The notes under the pieces: model-generated
Databases searched by the model: none
What the model was told of the DNA's origin: nothing
The model's input: the letters and a program-made list of their open reading frames with translations, nothing else
Made by a program: the position numbers and the translations under genes
Shown: one piece after another, positions 20,261 through 30,816 of the stretch
Layout of the letters: every line of letters begins with the position of its first letter
Numbering within the stretch: the stretch's first letter is position 1
From: Helicobacter canis
GTDB taxonomy: Bacteria > Campylobacterota > Campylobacteria > Campylobacterales > Helicobacteraceae
Assembly: GCF_900451095.1 (NCBI RefSeq)
Contig: NZ_UGHV01000003.1
Coordinates: 1 to 64,000 of the forward strand
Reading direction: 5' to 3'
Length of the DNA: 64,000 nucleotides

Positions 20261-21327
20261 TGGCTGATATACTAAGTCAAGAAGAAATTGATGCGCTACT
20301 TGAAGCTGTCGATGATGGCGAGAGCGATGAGGCACTCCAAAAGCAAGATATCCTCCCGCAAAAGTCCGTAACGCTCTATGACTTCAAGCGACCAAATCGC
20401 GTTAGCAAGGAGCAGTTGCGTGCTTTCCGCTCGATCCACGACAAAATGGCTCGCGCACTCTCTAGCCAAATCTCAGCGATTATGCGCTCCATTGTAGAAA
20501 TCCAGCTCCATAGTGTCGATCAAATGACTTATGGTGAGTTTCTAATGAGTCTGCCAAGCCCCACGAGCTTCAATGTCTTTTCTATGAAGCCTCTTGATGG
20601 CACAGGGGTTTTAGAGATAAATCCTAGCATTGTCTTCCCTATGATTGATAGGCTTCTAGGTGGTAAGGGCGATCCCTATGATAATTCACGAGAGTTTAGC
20701 GATATTGAGATCAATTTGCTTGATACGATTTTGCGCCAGATTATGCAGACGCTAAAGGACGCGTGGAGCTCTGTAACAGATATGTTCCCCAGCATTGATG
20801 CCAAAGAGTCAAGCCCCAATGTCGTGCAAATCGTGGCGCAAAATGAAATTGTCATTATGGTGGTTATGGAGCTTATCATCGGGCATAGTAGCGGTATGAT
20901 CAATATTTGCTATCCTGTTATCTCGCTTGAAACCGTGCTACCACGCCTTGGCAGCAGGGACTTAATGCTAGGTGAAACTAGCAGTAAAAAGTCTCGCAAC
21001 AAAGAGCTGCAAGCTCTAATCGGTGGGGCTGATGTCAATGTCGAAGCATTTATCGGTGGGACAAATCTAAGCCTAAAAGAAGTGCTAGATCTCCAAAGTG
21101 GCGATGTCATACGGCTTAATGAAACTGCGAGCAATGATGTGATTGTAAGCATTGATGGCAGAGATAAATACCTTGCCACTATTGGCTTGCAACGCTTCCG
21201 CAAGAGCATAAAGATCCAAGAAGAAATCCTGACAGAAAAAGACAAGGTCAAAGAGATTCTAGAAATGCTAGAAACCCAGCGTAAAAACAAAATCGATGAT
21301 GAAGAAGACGATGATGAAGAAGAATGA
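20260..21327 (+). CDS. fliM: Flagellar motor switch protein FliM
   Basis: The 355-residue protein begins with the CheY-P-binding peptide LSQEEIDALLEAVDDG. The middle domain includes GTGVLEINPSIVFPMIDRLLGGKGD. The C-terminal SpoA domain reads LSLKEVLDLQSGDVIRLNE. The tail is strongly acidic (DDEEDDDEEE). FliM forms the C-ring that reverses flagellar rotation. The start overlaps fliA, and fliY follows after 52 bp, a gap that carries a copy of the interspersed word. Confidence 0.97.
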   Translation: MADILSQEEIDALLEAVDDGESDEALQKQDILPQKSVTLYDFKRPNRVSKEQLRAFRSIHDKMARALSSQISAIMRSIVEIQLHSVDQMTYGEFLMSLPSPTSFNVFSMKPLDGTGVLEINPSIVFPMIDRLLGGKGDPYDNSREFSDIEINLLDTILRQIMQTLKDAWSSVTDMFPSIDAKESSPNVVQIVAQNEIVIMVVMELIIGHSSGMINICYPVISLETVLPRLGSRDLMLGETSSKKSRNKELQALIGGADVNVEAFIGGTNLSLKEVLDLQSGDVIRLNETASNDVIVSIDGRDKYLATIGLQRFRKSIKIQEEILTEKDKVKEILEMLETQRKNKIDDEEDDDEEE

Positions 21328-21379
21328 TAGAGTAGAAATGCTAGAATCCACTTTTGTAACGCACGCTAAAGGATTATAA

Positions 21380-22216
21380 ATGGAACAATTCATCAAACTT
21401 CTTGCCCAAGAAGCGACACAAACCATAGAAGGGCTCACAGGCAGCACACCTACTATCGCAAATGTCAAGAGCGGGGCTGTGGCTGATTTGGTGAAGAATT
21501 TTCCTTGCGCGATAACAACCATCAGCTTCACAGGTGATACTATCGGCACCATAGCCATAATCAATCCAATCGATCTTACCACCGCCTTATCAGACCTTAT
21601 GCTAGGGGGCGATGGACAGAGCCAGCCAGAAGCGACTAATGATGATCTAGACGCGCTAAAAGAAATCAACTCCAACATTCTAGGCGCGGTATCTACGGCT
21701 ATGGGATCGCAAAAAGATCTTCCTAAAATCAGCTTCGCCCCACAAAAAATAGAAATCATACAAAACGCTAACTCACTTGGCGGTTTTACAGAAGCCTATG
21801 AGTTTTCTTTCTCGCTTAATTCTATCAACTCTAATACATTTTTCCTTGTGTCTCCGTCATTTTTGCAGCTCTTCAAGGCAGATGCGAGCGAGGGTCAAGC
21901 AGATACTATGGGCGATGGTCAATCACGCTCAATGCTCCACCCCGATGAAATCCGCAATATCGGTATGCTGCTTGATGTTAAACTAACCGTTAAAGTCCGC
22001 ATAGGGCAAAAAAAGATGCTTTTAAAAGATGTCATCTCTATGGATATAGGCAGCGTTGTAGAGCTTAATCAGCTAGCAAATGATCCTTTAGAGGTGCTTA
22101 TTGATGATAAAGTCATAGCCAAAGGTGAAGTGGTGATTGTCGATGGAAACTTCGGCATACAAATCACAGATATAGGCACAAAGCGCGAGCGATTAGAGCA
22201 GCTTAGAGGCTCTTAA
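21380..22216 (+). CDS. fliY: Flagellar motor switch protein FliY
   Basis: The 278-residue protein has an N-terminal CheC-like region (TTALSDLMLGGDGQ, EINSNILGAVSTAMG) and a C-terminal FliN/SpoA domain (MLLDVKLTVKVRIGQKK and SMDIGSVVELNQLANDPLEV). Helicobacter species carry both FliY and FliN in the C-ring. The ribosome site AAAGGA precedes ATG. It closes the flagellar part of the run. Confidence 0.95.
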   Translation: MEQFIKLLAQEATQTIEGLTGSTPTIANVKSGAVADLVKNFPCAITTISFTGDTIGTIAIINPIDLTTALSDLMLGGDGQSQPEATNDDLDALKEINSNILGAVSTAMGSQKDLPKISFAPQKIEIIQNANSLGGFTEAYEFSFSLNSINSNTFFLVSPSFLQLFKADASEGQADTMGDGQSRSMLHPDEIRNIGMLLDVKLTVKVRIGQKKMLLKDVISMDIGSVVELNQLANDPLEVLIDDKVIAKGEVVIVDGNFGIQITDIGTKRERLEQLRGS

Positions 22217-22249
22217 TCTTGCTATCCTAAACGCTACAAAGGAGGAGAT

Positions 22250-25045
22250 ATGAGCTATGCTAAAACCCTAGATAAGCAATCACTTGATAAAGAAATCCAA
22301 TTTATCCGTGAAATTATGATAGAAATGCTAGAGCAAGTTGATAAAGAAGTGTGCGACTTTTTTCTATCATTACACTCTAAGCTCCAAGCTAGCACCAACA
22401 CCACCAAAGATCAATCCAACTTCCAAGCTATCCGCGAAGAGCTGCACATCATCAATCGCGCTGGTAAAACACTAGAAATCATCAAAGCCCTATCACTCTA
22501 CAATATCCTAATCAACATTGTAGAAGAGCGATTTAATATCAATCGAGAAAAGCCTCTAGATCGTATGCAAGATGCCTATGATGATCTCTTGCACAAGGGA
22601 TTTGATAGGCAAGATCTTGATACAATCCTAGAATCCATCTGCTTCTACCCCGTCTTTACCGCCCACCCCACAGAATCTAGGCGTAGGACATTTTTAGAAG
22701 CGCATTCTGAGATCACGCAAGATTTACGCAAGATCTTTGAGCTAGGGGACACAAAGGCAAAAGACCATATCCTATACCGACTCCACCTACTTTGGCAGAC
22801 CAATCTCGTGCGCACGCAAAAAATCGAAGTGCTTTTTGAGCTAGATAATTTACTTTTCATCGTAGAGAACTCTATCTTACCTTCAAGCCAAAAGGTGCTT
22901 GAATACATCGAAACTATGCTAGATCACCCGCTCAAGCACTCCCCCATACGCCTAGGAAGCTGGATAGGCGGCGATAGAGATGGGAATCCATTTGTTACAA
23001 ATGATTTGATGATTGAAGTGATGAAAATCCAGCATAAACTCATCATCAAATTCTATATCAAAAAGCTAGAGCGACTTGTGCGTGAGCTATCTATCCATAA
23101 TGACTGCGTGCAGCTCTCCCCAAGACTTAGCAAATCCATTCAAAAAGACATTGCAATCCTTGATGAAAAAACCGCGCAAGGCTGCGCTAGCGAGCCGATC
23201 CGAGCCAAACTCTATGTAATGATAAAAAAGCTCCAAAATCGCCTTGTCTATGTCAATGCTCCTAGCGCGATTATGCACACCTACTCCTGCCCACAAGAGC
23301 TGATCAATGATGCAGATATGCTCATAGAAAGCCTTGATAACATCTCTAGTAAATATTTGCGCCAATTTAGACGCTTTGTGCTTTTGGGTGGATTTCACCT
23401 TATGCGCTTAGATTTTAGAGAGCATAAGGATATTTTCGCCCAAGCACTTAGTGAGATTCTGTGCTTGCTTGGACTATGTGATAATGACTTTATGCGCTAT
23501 AAAGAAGAGCGCAAGATAGAGGTGCTAAATGCCGCGCTAGCACGCCCTAAAATGGAGCTAGGCACGATTCAAGAGCAGCTAAGTGAAAGCACGCAAAATG
23601 TTATTGAAATTTTTATGCGCATAGCTTGGGGGAAAAAATACATTAACGAAAATATCCTAAAAACCTTTATCCTATCAATGACCACTGATGCGAGCGATTT
23701 GCTTTGTGTGCTGTGGTTTGCCAAGCAGACCGGGCTTTGGAAGCCAAGCAAAAGAGCGTCGCAAGAGATGATAGGGGCAAAGGCGGATTCTACAAAAGTG
23801 GATTCTAGTATGGATAGCACACAAGAAGACAAGCTACGCGCACGCATTGCTATCACGCCGCTTTTTGAGACGATTGATGATCTAAACCGGGCGGGTGGGA
23901 TTATGCGCACACTTGTGGCAAACCCACACTACTCGCACTATTTGCGCGATCTTGGTATGCAGCAAGAAATTATGGTGGGATATTCGGATTCTAGTAAAGA
24001 TGGCGGGATCTTTGCGAGCAATTATAGTCTCTATGGCGCGATCCAAGAGCTAAAGGCACTAGAGAGCGAGCTTGGCGTAGGATTTGTGCTATTCCACGGC
24101 AGAGGCGGGAGTGTGAGTCGCGGCGGAGGCACACTAGAATCCGCCCTGCTAGCCTCTCCACCTAGAAGCGTGCAAGGGTTTTTAAAGACAACAGAGCAAG
24201 GCGAGGTCATTAGCTCTAAATACCTAAATAGCTCTTCAGCGCAGTTTTTTCTCTCTACCACAATGGCAGCCCTGCTGAAAAAGACAAGCTATGATGTGTT
24301 TTGCGCACAAGAAAATCTCGCTACAACGCCCACAATCGCTGCAAAATGCTCTATCAATGCCCAGCACAAACAGCTTATGGAGCAGCTCTCACATATTTCC
24401 TACAAAACCTATCGCAAGCTCGTGTATGAGACACAAGGCTTTATCGACTACTTCAAAGCCGCCACGCCGCTAGCTTTTATCCAGCAGCTAAACCTAGGCT
24501 CTCGCCCCAGCAAGCGCAAAGACACCACAAGAGTGGAGGATTTACGCGCGATCCCTTGGGTGTTTGCTTGGACGCAAAATCGCTCCATAATCCCCGCGTG
24601 GTATGGACTAGGCAGTGCGCTTAGTGCCGTGGATCTAGTAGCCCTACAAGAATGCTACGCAGAATCCGAATTTTTCGCCGCGACTATTAGCAATATCTCG
24701 CAAGCCTTTTTGAAAGTGGATCTATGTATCGCCAAGCAGTATAATGACTTCGTGCAAGACCCTGCCATAGCCCAAGCGATTTGGAGTCAAATCACACAAG
24801 AATACGACAAAACCGCCCAAATGCTCCTTGCTATCCGCCAAGAGAGCAATTTGCTTGATAATGAGCCTACTTTGCAAAAGTCCATTTTCTTGCGCAATGA
24901 TTCTGTGATGACGCTAAATCTCTTGCAAATTGAGCTTATCAAGCAATATCTAAGCACCCCCTATGAAGCCAAGCGCGCACGCCTAATGGAGCAAATCCAC
25001 TCCACAATCATCGGCATCGCACAGGGCTTGCGCAACACAGGCTAA
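22250..25045 (+). CDS. ppc: Phosphoenolpyruvate carboxylase
   Basis: The 931-residue enzyme makes oxaloacetate from phosphoenolpyruvate and bicarbonate. Seen motifs are FTAHPTESRRRTFLEAH (about 140), GSWIGGDRDGNPFVT, VGYSDSSKDGG, the catalytic loop FHGRGGSVSRGGG, LRAIPWVFAWTQNR, and the C-terminal RNTG. A segment of about 25 residues near 505-530, with ADSTKVDSSMDSTQ, is not family-like and derives from the interspersed word. GGAGGA precedes the ATG. H. pylori is not known to rely on this enzyme, so it marks a different anaplerotic route. Confidence 0.97.
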   Translation: MSYAKTLDKQSLDKEIQFIREIMIEMLEQVDKEVCDFFLSLHSKLQASTNTTKDQSNFQAIREELHIINRAGKTLEIIKALSLYNILINIVEERFNINREKPLDRMQDAYDDLLHKGFDRQDLDTILESICFYPVFTAHPTESRRRTFLEAHSEITQDLRKIFELGDTKAKDHILYRLHLLWQTNLVRTQKIEVLFELDNLLFIVENSILPSSQKVLEYIETMLDHPLKHSPIRLGSWIGGDRDGNPFVTNDLMIEVMKIQHKLIIKFYIKKLERLVRELSIHNDCVQLSPRLSKSIQKDIAILDEKTAQGCASEPIRAKLYVMIKKLQNRLVYVNAPSAIMHTYSCPQELINDADMLIESLDNISSKYLRQFRRFVLLGGFHLMRLDFREHKDIFAQALSEILCLLGLCDNDFMRYKEERKIEVLNAALARPKMELGTIQEQLSESTQNVIEIFMRIAWGKKYINENILKTFILSMTTDASDLLCVLWFAKQTGLWKPSKRASQEMIGAKADSTKVDSSMDSTQEDKLRARIAITPLFETIDDLNRAGGIMRTLVANPHYSHYLRDLGMQQEIMVGYSDSSKDGGIFASNYSLYGAIQELKALESELGVGFVLFHGRGGSVSRGGGTLESALLASPPRSVQGFLKTTEQGEVISSKYLNSSSAQFFLSTTMAALLKKTSYDVFCAQENLATTPTIAAKCSINAQHKQLMEQLSHISYKTYRKLVYETQGFIDYFKAATPLAFIQQLNLGSRPSKRKDTTRVEDLRAIPWVFAWTQNRSIIPAWYGLGSALSAVDLVALQECYAESEFFAATISNISQAFLKVDLCIAKQYNDFVQDPAIAQAIWSQITQEYDKTAQMLLAIRQESNLLDNEPTLQKSIFLRNDSVMTLNLLQIELIKQYLSTPYEAKRARLMEQIHSTIIGIAQGLRNTG

Positions 25046-25063
25046 AGCTAAAAAAGGATTCTA

Positions 25064-25714
25064 GTGGGAAAGAAATTTATTTTAGGCATTAGTGGGGCGA
25101 GTGGCGTGCAGCTAGCTCAAGGCTTTTTGGCGCATTTGCCAAAGGATTTTAGCGTGCATATCATCATCTCAAGGGGCGTGATAGAATGCGCCAAATACGA
25201 GCTAGGGCTTAATGCCAAGCAGCTAGAATCCACTTTGCAAGCTGTGCGCGAAGATGTGCGGATTTGGAGTGATGATGACATCGGTGCGCCGGTGGCTTCT
25301 GGGAGCTTTGGCGCAAAGATTATGGCGATTATCCCTACAAGTATGGACGCACTTGCTAAAATTGCTTGCGGCATTAGCGATACGCTGCTTACACGCACAG
25401 CAAGCGTGATGATAAAAGAGCGCAAAACTCTCTTGCTAGCCCCTAGGGAAATGCCGCTCAATGCCATTGCCTGCGAGCATCTCCACAAGCTAGCAATGCT
25501 ACAAGTAATCATCGCCCCACCCATCATCGCCTACTACTCTTATCCTAAAAATCTCCAAGAAATGGAGCGTTTTCTCTATGGCAAATGGCTAGATATTTTG
25601 CATATCCCAAATACTCTCTACACCCGCTGGGGCGAGCAAGGAGATAAGCACCCTGCCAAACAATCCGCCCCCCAAAAAAGCGGCACAAAAAGCTCCAAAA
25701 AAGACAAGCGATGA
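25064..25714 (+). CDS. ubiX: Flavin prenyltransferase UbiX
   Basis: The 216-residue flavoprotein has the N-terminal FMN fold [46 protein letters not shown], and [12 protein letters not shown]. It makes prenylated FMN for UbiD-type decarboxylases. The start is a GTG lying inside GGATTCTAGTG, with AAAAAGGA seven bases before. The C-terminal 25 residues are a Lys/Ser-rich tail. coaD overlaps its stop. Confidence 0.93.
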   Translation: MGKKFILGISGASGVQLAQGFLAHLPKDFSVHIIISRGVIECAKYELGLNAKQLESTLQAVREDVRIWSDDDIGAPVASGSFGAKIMAIIPTSMDALAKIACGISDTLLTRTASVMIKERKTLLLAPREMPLNAIACEHLHKLAMLQVIIAPPIIAYYSYPKNLQEMERFLYGKWLDILHIPNTLYTRWGEQGDKHPAKQSAPQKSGTKSSKKDKR

Positions 25715-26199
25715 AGCACCCAATTGGCATATATCCGGGCACTTTTGATCCCCTTACAAATGGACACCTAGACATCATCAAGCGCAGTAGCGAGCTTTTT
25801 GACTCTGTGCTTGTAGCCATCGCACACTCTGCGAGTAAAAATCCACGCTTTAGTGTCCAAGAGCGGCTTGAGATGGCACAGCTTGCTACAAAAGATTTTA
25901 GCAATGTTGCGTGCATATCCTTTGGTGGGCTGCTTGCTGATCTTGCCAAAGCGCACAATGCTAGATTCCTAATCCGTGGCTTGCGTGTGGTGAGTGATTT
26001 TGAATACGAATTGCAAATGGGCTATACCAACACCTCGCTAAACCCACAGCTTGATACCATTTATCTTATGCCGACCTTGCAGCACGCTTTCATCAGCTCC
26101 TCTATCGTGCGCAATATCCTAGAGCATAATGGCAAAATCTCCCACCTAATCCCAGAATCCGTATTTCACTACATTTTGGAGCGCACACAATGTATGTAG
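25711..26199 (+). CDS. coaD: Phosphopantetheine adenylyltransferase
   Basis: This 162-residue nucleotidyltransferase is normal length. It shows [20 protein letters not shown] (TxGH motif), [16 protein letters not shown], and the C-terminal [10 protein letters not shown]. It makes dephospho-CoA from phosphopantetheine and ATP. ATG overlaps the ubiX stop by four bases, and tmk overlaps its end by ten bases. Confidence 0.97.
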   Translation: MKHPIGIYPGTFDPLTNGHLDIIKRSSELFDSVLVAIAHSASKNPRFSVQERLEMAQLATKDFSNVACISFGGLLADLAKAHNARFLIRGLRVVSDFEYELQMGYTNTSLNPQLDTIYLMPTLQHAFISSSIVRNILEHNGKISHLIPESVFHYILERTQCM

Positions 26200-26795
26200 C
26201 ACTAGAAGGCATAGACACTTGCGGCAAAAGCACGCAAATAGCAGCCCTGCGCGAGCATTTCCCGCAAGCGATTTTCACCAAAGAGCCCGGTGGCAGCGCA
26301 CTTGGTGCGACACTTAGGGACATCATTTTACACGCACATCATACAAGCGGTGATTCCATTAGCCACAGCCCCATTAGCAAAGAAGCGGAATTTTTCTTAT
26401 TCCTAGCGGATCGCGCCGAGCATATCGCCAAAGTCATTAAGCCAAATCTTGATCGCTTAATCATAGCCGATCGCTCACTCATCTCTGGGATCGCCTATGC
26501 CAAAGACCTGCCAGAATCTCAAGCGATCAATCTCCTTAGCACACAAGGGATCGTGCCGGATCTGTGCTTTGTGTTTGTGATTGATAAAGCTACTTTGCAA
26601 GATCGCCTAAGCACAAAGACTAAAGATGCCATAGAAACACGCGGTATAGAGTATCTCCTAGATATTCAAGATCGCATTATCCGCGCTGCTTGCAACACCG
26701 CTAAGCACACCATACACATCAATGCTGCAAACGACATAGCCACAATCACGCAAGAGCTTTGTGCGCATATCACGCACGCTATGGGATCGCGCTAG
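26190..26795 (+). CDS. tmk: Thymidylate kinase
   Basis: The 201-residue enzyme begins [16 protein letters not shown]. Its P-loop varies slightly from the usual GxDGxGKST (GIDTCGKST). It continues with [11 protein letters not shown], the DRS motif [15 protein letters not shown], and a lid region rich in polar residues. It phosphorylates dTMP to dTDP. The start overlaps the coaD stop; a copy of the interspersed word follows its stop and precedes the comF-like gene. Confidence 0.95.
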   Translation: MYVALEGIDTCGKSTQIAALREHFPQAIFTKEPGGSALGATLRDIILHAHHTSGDSISHSPISKEAEFFLFLADRAEHIAKVIKPNLDRLIIADRSLISGIAYAKDLPESQAINLLSTQGIVPDLCFVFVIDKATLQDRLSTKTKDAIETRGIEYLLDIQDRIIRAACNTAKHTIHINAANDIATITQELCAHITHAMGSR

Positions 26796-26807
26796 AATCC
26801 ACTTTTG

Positions 26808-27383
26808 ATGAAATGCCTAACTTGCGGGAGATTTTGCCTAAGCGTGCTATGCCAAGGCTGTTTAGATTCTATCCCTTTACGCCCTAGCGTGCGAGAGGTG
26901 ATGGGCATTAAGGTCTATTGCTTTTATGGCTATGATGATGTGAGCTACTTGCTTAATGCCAAATACTACACTATAGGCTCTAGAATCCTAGCGTGCCTAA
27001 GCGACAAAGCCGCGCACTATTTCGCGCACACTTTCAGCGATACACAAGCCCTGCACACACTCACGCTCATAGGGATCGATGATTTTGTAAGGAGCTATTA
27101 CTCCCATACAGGCGTGATTATGCGCTCCTTTGCCAAGCGCACAGCGATGAAAGCTCTCTATGGGCAGCTTAAAGCAGATAATCAAGTCTCTTATGCCGGC
27201 AAATCTCTTGCCTACCGCCAAGCCAACAAGCGAGGGCTCTCCTACACTGCTAAGGCAAAGGATCTCATCATAGTCGATGACATCATCACCACAGGCACAA
27301 GCTTTAGCGAAGCCATATCTGTGTGCGTGGATTCTGGTGCGAGGGTGCATTTCTGCTTATGCTTGTGCAATGCGCGAGACTAG
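26808..27383 (+). CDS. ComF-family phosphoribosyltransferase
   Basis: The protein of 191 residues has an N-terminal Cys4 zinc ribbon (CLTCGRFCLSVLCQGC) and a C-terminal phosphoribosyltransferase loop (LIIVDDIITTGTSFSEAI). Family members such as ComF/GntX aid DNA uptake or recycling in competent bacteria. I chose ATG at 26808; a TTG directly before it also fits. The gene lies 12 bp after tmk. Confidence 0.88.
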   Translation: MKCLTCGRFCLSVLCQGCLDSIPLRPSVREVMGIKVYCFYGYDDVSYLLNAKYYTIGSRILACLSDKAAHYFAHTFSDTQALHTLTLIGIDDFVRSYYSHTGVIMRSFAKRTAMKALYGQLKADNQVSYAGKSLAYRQANKRGLSYTAKAKDLIIVDDIITTGTSFSEAISVCVDSGARVHFCLCLCNARD

Positions 27384-27410
27384 GGCTTATGCCTTTAAGC
27401 TAAGTTTTGT

Positions 27411-27416
27411 TACAAT
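27411..27416 (+). promoter_or_regulatory. Possible -10 for ileS
   Basis: TTTTGTTACAATG contains TACAAT with an upstream TGT, an extended -10, 45 bp before the ileS start. It lies in the widest gap (77 bp) of this gene run, so ileS-hisH may have its own promoter. Confidence 0.45.
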
Positions 27417-27460
27417 GCGCGGCTAAATTCCCACACCAAACACATCAAAGGACATAGGGT

Positions 27461-30208
27461 ATGGATTATAAAGACACATTATTGCTCCCAAGCACCACTT
27501 TCCCAATGCGCGGTAATCTCCCACAAAACGAGCCACAAACCTACCAAACTTGGAACGCCAATCAATATGCCTACAACACAATGTGTGCTAATCGCCAAAA
27601 TAGCAAAGACTCTTTCACCCTGCACGATGGTCCGCCCTATGCCAATGGGCATTTACACATAGGACACGCACTCAATAAGATCCTAAAAGACATCATCATA
27701 AAGTTACATTACTTCAAGGGACAAAGCGTGCGATACACGCCGGGCTGGGACTGCCACGGACTGCCCATAGAGCAGCAAGTAGAAAAAGAGCAGAGCAAAT
27801 CTTCTCTCTCTACAAGTGCTTTCCGCGCACTATGCAGGAAGCACGCGCAAAAGTTTCTCTCAATCCAAATGCAAGAGTTTAAAGACTTAGGCGTGCTTGG
27901 GGACTTTGCTAATCCATATAAAACAATGGATTTTGGCTTTGAAGCTAGCATTTATCAAGTGCTAGCACAAGTCGCGCAAAAAGGCTTGCTAGCTGAGCGA
28001 TCAAAGCCAATTTTTTGGAGCTGGGCGGCTAGATCTGCTCTCGCAGAAGCAGAGGTAGAGTATAAAGACAAAGAAGATCATTCAATCTTTGTGGGATTCC
28101 CACTCACCAAAGAGAGCCTACAAGCCCTAAAGCTTGACACTCTTGCCACGCATAAACCTATCCAAGCAGTGATTTGGACAACTACACCTTGGACACTTCC
28201 GGCAAATCAAGCCATCTGCTTGCACCCAAATGAGAGCTATATCATCACACAAGAAGGCTATATCATCGCCAAAGCCTTGCTAGAATCCATTGTGCAAGAG
28301 GGCATAAGCAAGGGCAAGATTCTAGCGGAGCTGCAAGGCAGCAGCTTTGAAAACTATCGCGCCATAAATCCGCTAAATGGCAGAGAGTCGCTACTCATTG
28401 TAGGTGAGCATGTGCTAATGAGCGGTGGAAGTGGGCTTGTGCATAGTGCGCCCGGACACGGGGAGGAAGACTACTTTGCTTGCTTGAAATATGAGCTAGA
28501 AGTGCTTATGCCTGTTGATGATAGAGGCTGCTATGATGAGAGCTTGCGCGAAAAGGGGCTCTTTAGGGCAGAAGATGTGGGGCAGTTCATCGGTATGCGT
28601 GTATTTGACGCCAATGAAAAAATCCTGCCATTGCTTGGGGAGCATTTGCTAAAAAGCGCGAAGTTTATCCACTCCTACCCACACTGCTGGCGCACACACG
28701 AGCCTGTGATCTACCGCGCGACAAAGCAGTGGTTTATCCTTATGGACAAGCCCTATCATAATGGCAAAACTCTGCGACAAGTCGCCCTAGAAGCCATTGA
28801 AAAAACGAAATTCTACCCAGAATCCGGACGCAACAGAATCCGCACAATGATAGAAAACCGCCCTGATTGGTGTATCTCTAGGCAGCGGGCGTGGGGCGTG
28901 CCTATTGCATTTTTTGTCGAAAAATCTAGCGGCAAAGCGATATTGGATTCTAGTGTGCTAGCGCATATTGGCGAGATATTTAGCAAAAAGGGCTGTGATG
29001 TATGGTGGGAGCTAGATAATGCCAAGCTGCTCCCAGAATCCCACAAGCACAGAGCAAGTGAGCTAGAAAAATGCCAACATATCCTTGATGTGTGGTTTGA
29101 TAGCGGCAGCACTTGGTTTGGCGTGCTAAAAAGTGGATTCTACGATGCAGGTAATTTCCCAGCAGATATGTATTTAGAAGGTAGCGATCAGCATAGAGGG
29201 TGGTTTCAAAGCTCTTTGCTGCTAAGCTGCGCACTTCAAGGCATAGCACCATATAAATCAGTGCTGACGCACGGCTTTACAATGGATGAGCGCGGTGAAA
29301 AAATGAGTAAATCTAAAGGCAATGTAATCCTCCCACAAGAGGTGCTAAAAAGCTCTGGTAGCGAGATCTTGCGCCTGTGGGTCGCACTAAGCGACTACCA
29401 AAACGATCAAAAAATCTCTAAAAATATCTTGCAACAAGTAGGCGAGCAGTATAAAAAGCTCCGCAATACGCTGCGATTCTTGCTAGCAAACTGCAATGAC
29501 TTGCAAACCCTAAGCGACCCTAAGGACCTAAGCCAAATTGATCGCTTTATCATAAAGCTTGCTAGAATCCACTTTTTGCGCGTGCAAGAGGAGTTTGCTA
29601 ATTATAACTTTGCAAGCGGCTTGCAAACACTTATGCACTTTATCACCAATGATCTAAGCGGGATCTACCTTGATTTGTGTAAAGACAGCCTATACTGCGA
29701 TAGTGCCGATGACAAGGGGCGCAGGGCGAAGCAAAGCGTAATGGCAGCAATCGCTAGCAATCTATGTGCCTTGCTTGCGCCAATCCTTACCTACACGATC
29801 AATGAAGTCTTGCAGCACGCCCCAGAGATTGTGCGACAAGGATCACGCGATGTGTTTGATTTGCGCATAATCGCACTCTATGATGTGGAGCCAGAAGCTG
29901 ACTTTGACTTTGCTATCCAGCTACGCGATAAATGCAGCGAGCTACTTGACACGCTAAAAAAGGATAAGCGCATTAAATCCGGGCTTGAGCTATGTATAGA
30001 AGGGGATTTTGGGGACTTTACAGAAGTGGCACAATGGCTTATCCTAAGTGAATATGCCCCAAAAGAGCAGATAAGTAGCTTTACGCTAAATGGCAAGACT
30101 TTTAGGCTTTCTACAAGCGCGGGCTATCGCTGCGAGCGTTGCTGGCGATATATGGCAGCACGCGAAGGGGGATTGTGTGCGCGATGTCAGGAAGTTTTAG
30201 CGCGATGA
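27461..30208 (+). CDS. ileS: Isoleucyl-tRNA synthetase
   Basis: The 915-residue class I synthetase has the HIGH motif in PPYANGHLHIGHALNK (about 60-75), the editing domain (IWTTTPWTLPANQAICLHP), and the KMSKS loop DERGEKMSKSKGNV (about 608-621). The C-terminal zinc site is CERCWRY...CARCQEV. Near residue 703 the interspersed word encodes LARIHFLR in frame without added length. ATG of hisH overlaps its TGA. Confidence 0.98.
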   Translation: MDYKDTLLLPSTTFPMRGNLPQNEPQTYQTWNANQYAYNTMCANRQNSKDSFTLHDGPPYANGHLHIGHALNKILKDIIIKLHYFKGQSVRYTPGWDCHGLPIEQQVEKEQSKSSLSTSAFRALCRKHAQKFLSIQMQEFKDLGVLGDFANPYKTMDFGFEASIYQVLAQVAQKGLLAERSKPIFWSWAARSALAEAEVEYKDKEDHSIFVGFPLTKESLQALKLDTLATHKPIQAVIWTTTPWTLPANQAICLHPNESYIITQEGYIIAKALLESIVQEGISKGKILAELQGSSFENYRAINPLNGRESLLIVGEHVLMSGGSGLVHSAPGHGEEDYFACLKYELEVLMPVDDRGCYDESLREKGLFRAEDVGQFIGMRVFDANEKILPLLGEHLLKSAKFIHSYPHCWRTHEPVIYRATKQWFILMDKPYHNGKTLRQVALEAIEKTKFYPESGRNRIRTMIENRPDWCISRQRAWGVPIAFFVEKSSGKAILDSSVLAHIGEIFSKKGCDVWWELDNAKLLPESHKHRASELEKCQHILDVWFDSGSTWFGVLKSGFYDAGNFPADMYLEGSDQHRGWFQSSLLLSCALQGIAPYKSVLTHGFTMDERGEKMSKSKGNVILPQEVLKSSGSEILRLWVALSDYQNDQKISKNILQQVGEQYKKLRNTLRFLLANCNDLQTLSDPKDLSQIDRFIIKLARIHFLRVQEEFANYNFASGLQTLMHFITNDLSGIYLDLCKDSLYCDSADDKGRRAKQSVMAAIASNLCALLAPILTYTINEVLQHAPEIVRQGSRDVFDLRIIALYDVEPEADFDFAIQLRDKCSELLDTLKKDKRIKSGLELCIEGDFGDFTEVAQWLILSEYAPKEQISSFTLNGKTFRLSTSAGYRCERCWRYMAAREGGLCARCQEVLAR

Positions 30209-30816
30209 AGCTTGGGATCATCGACTATGGCGCGGGGAATCTAGGCAGCTTGCGCAATGCCTTTGCAAGCTTGCATCAAGAAGCTGTATGTGTCAAAAAT
30301 CCCGATGAGCTACACCTATATGACAAGCTGATTTTGCCCGGAGTCGGGGCATTTGGCGATGTGTGTGCGGTCATTAGGCAAAAAGGCTTTGATGAAGCAA
30401 TCACACAATATGCAAAACGCGGTCGCTATATCCTAGGTGTATGCTTGGGTATGCAGCTACTTTTTGATACAAGCTATGAGTTTGGAGAGCATCAAGGGCT
30501 TGGGCTTATAGCAGGCGAGATTGTGCGCTTTGCCAATGCGCCTAGGCTTCCACACATCGGCTGGAATCAGTGCTTTTTCACACAAAGCGGCACTGCACAC
30601 ACACTTTTGCGCGGTATTGATAATGGGGCATTTTTATATTTCGTGCATTCTTACCACGCGTGCTTGCGCGATGAGAGTGTCGCGCTTGGTGTGTGTGATT
30701 ATGGCGATAGATTCCCCGCCATAATCGCAAAAGACAATATCCTAGGTATCCAGCCCCACCCAGAAAAAAGCCATAATACAGGCTTGCAAATCTTGCAAAA
30801 TTTCCTAGAGCTATAA
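30205..30816 (+). CDS. hisH: Imidazole glycerol phosphate synthase subunit HisH
   Basis: The protein of 203 residues is the glutaminase half of histidine-pathway IGP synthase. It has MKLGIIDYGAGNLGSLRNAF, the oxyanion strand LPGVGAFGD, the nucleophile motif YILGVCLGMQLLF, and the catalytic His/Glu GIQPHPEKS. I chose ATG at 30205, which overlaps the ileS stop (ATGA), over an earlier in-frame ATG that would add 22 unrelated residues. Its stop overlaps the convergent lysE by six bases. Confidence 0.96.
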   Translation: MKLGIIDYGAGNLGSLRNAFASLHQEAVCVKNPDELHLYDKLILPGVGAFGDVCAVIRQKGFDEAITQYAKRGRYILGVCLGMQLLFDTSYEFGEHQGLGLIAGEIVRFANAPRLPHIGWNQCFFTQSGTAHTLLRGIDNGAFLYFVHSYHACLRDESVALGVCDYGDRFPAIIAKDNILGIQPHPEKSHNTGLQILQNFLEL

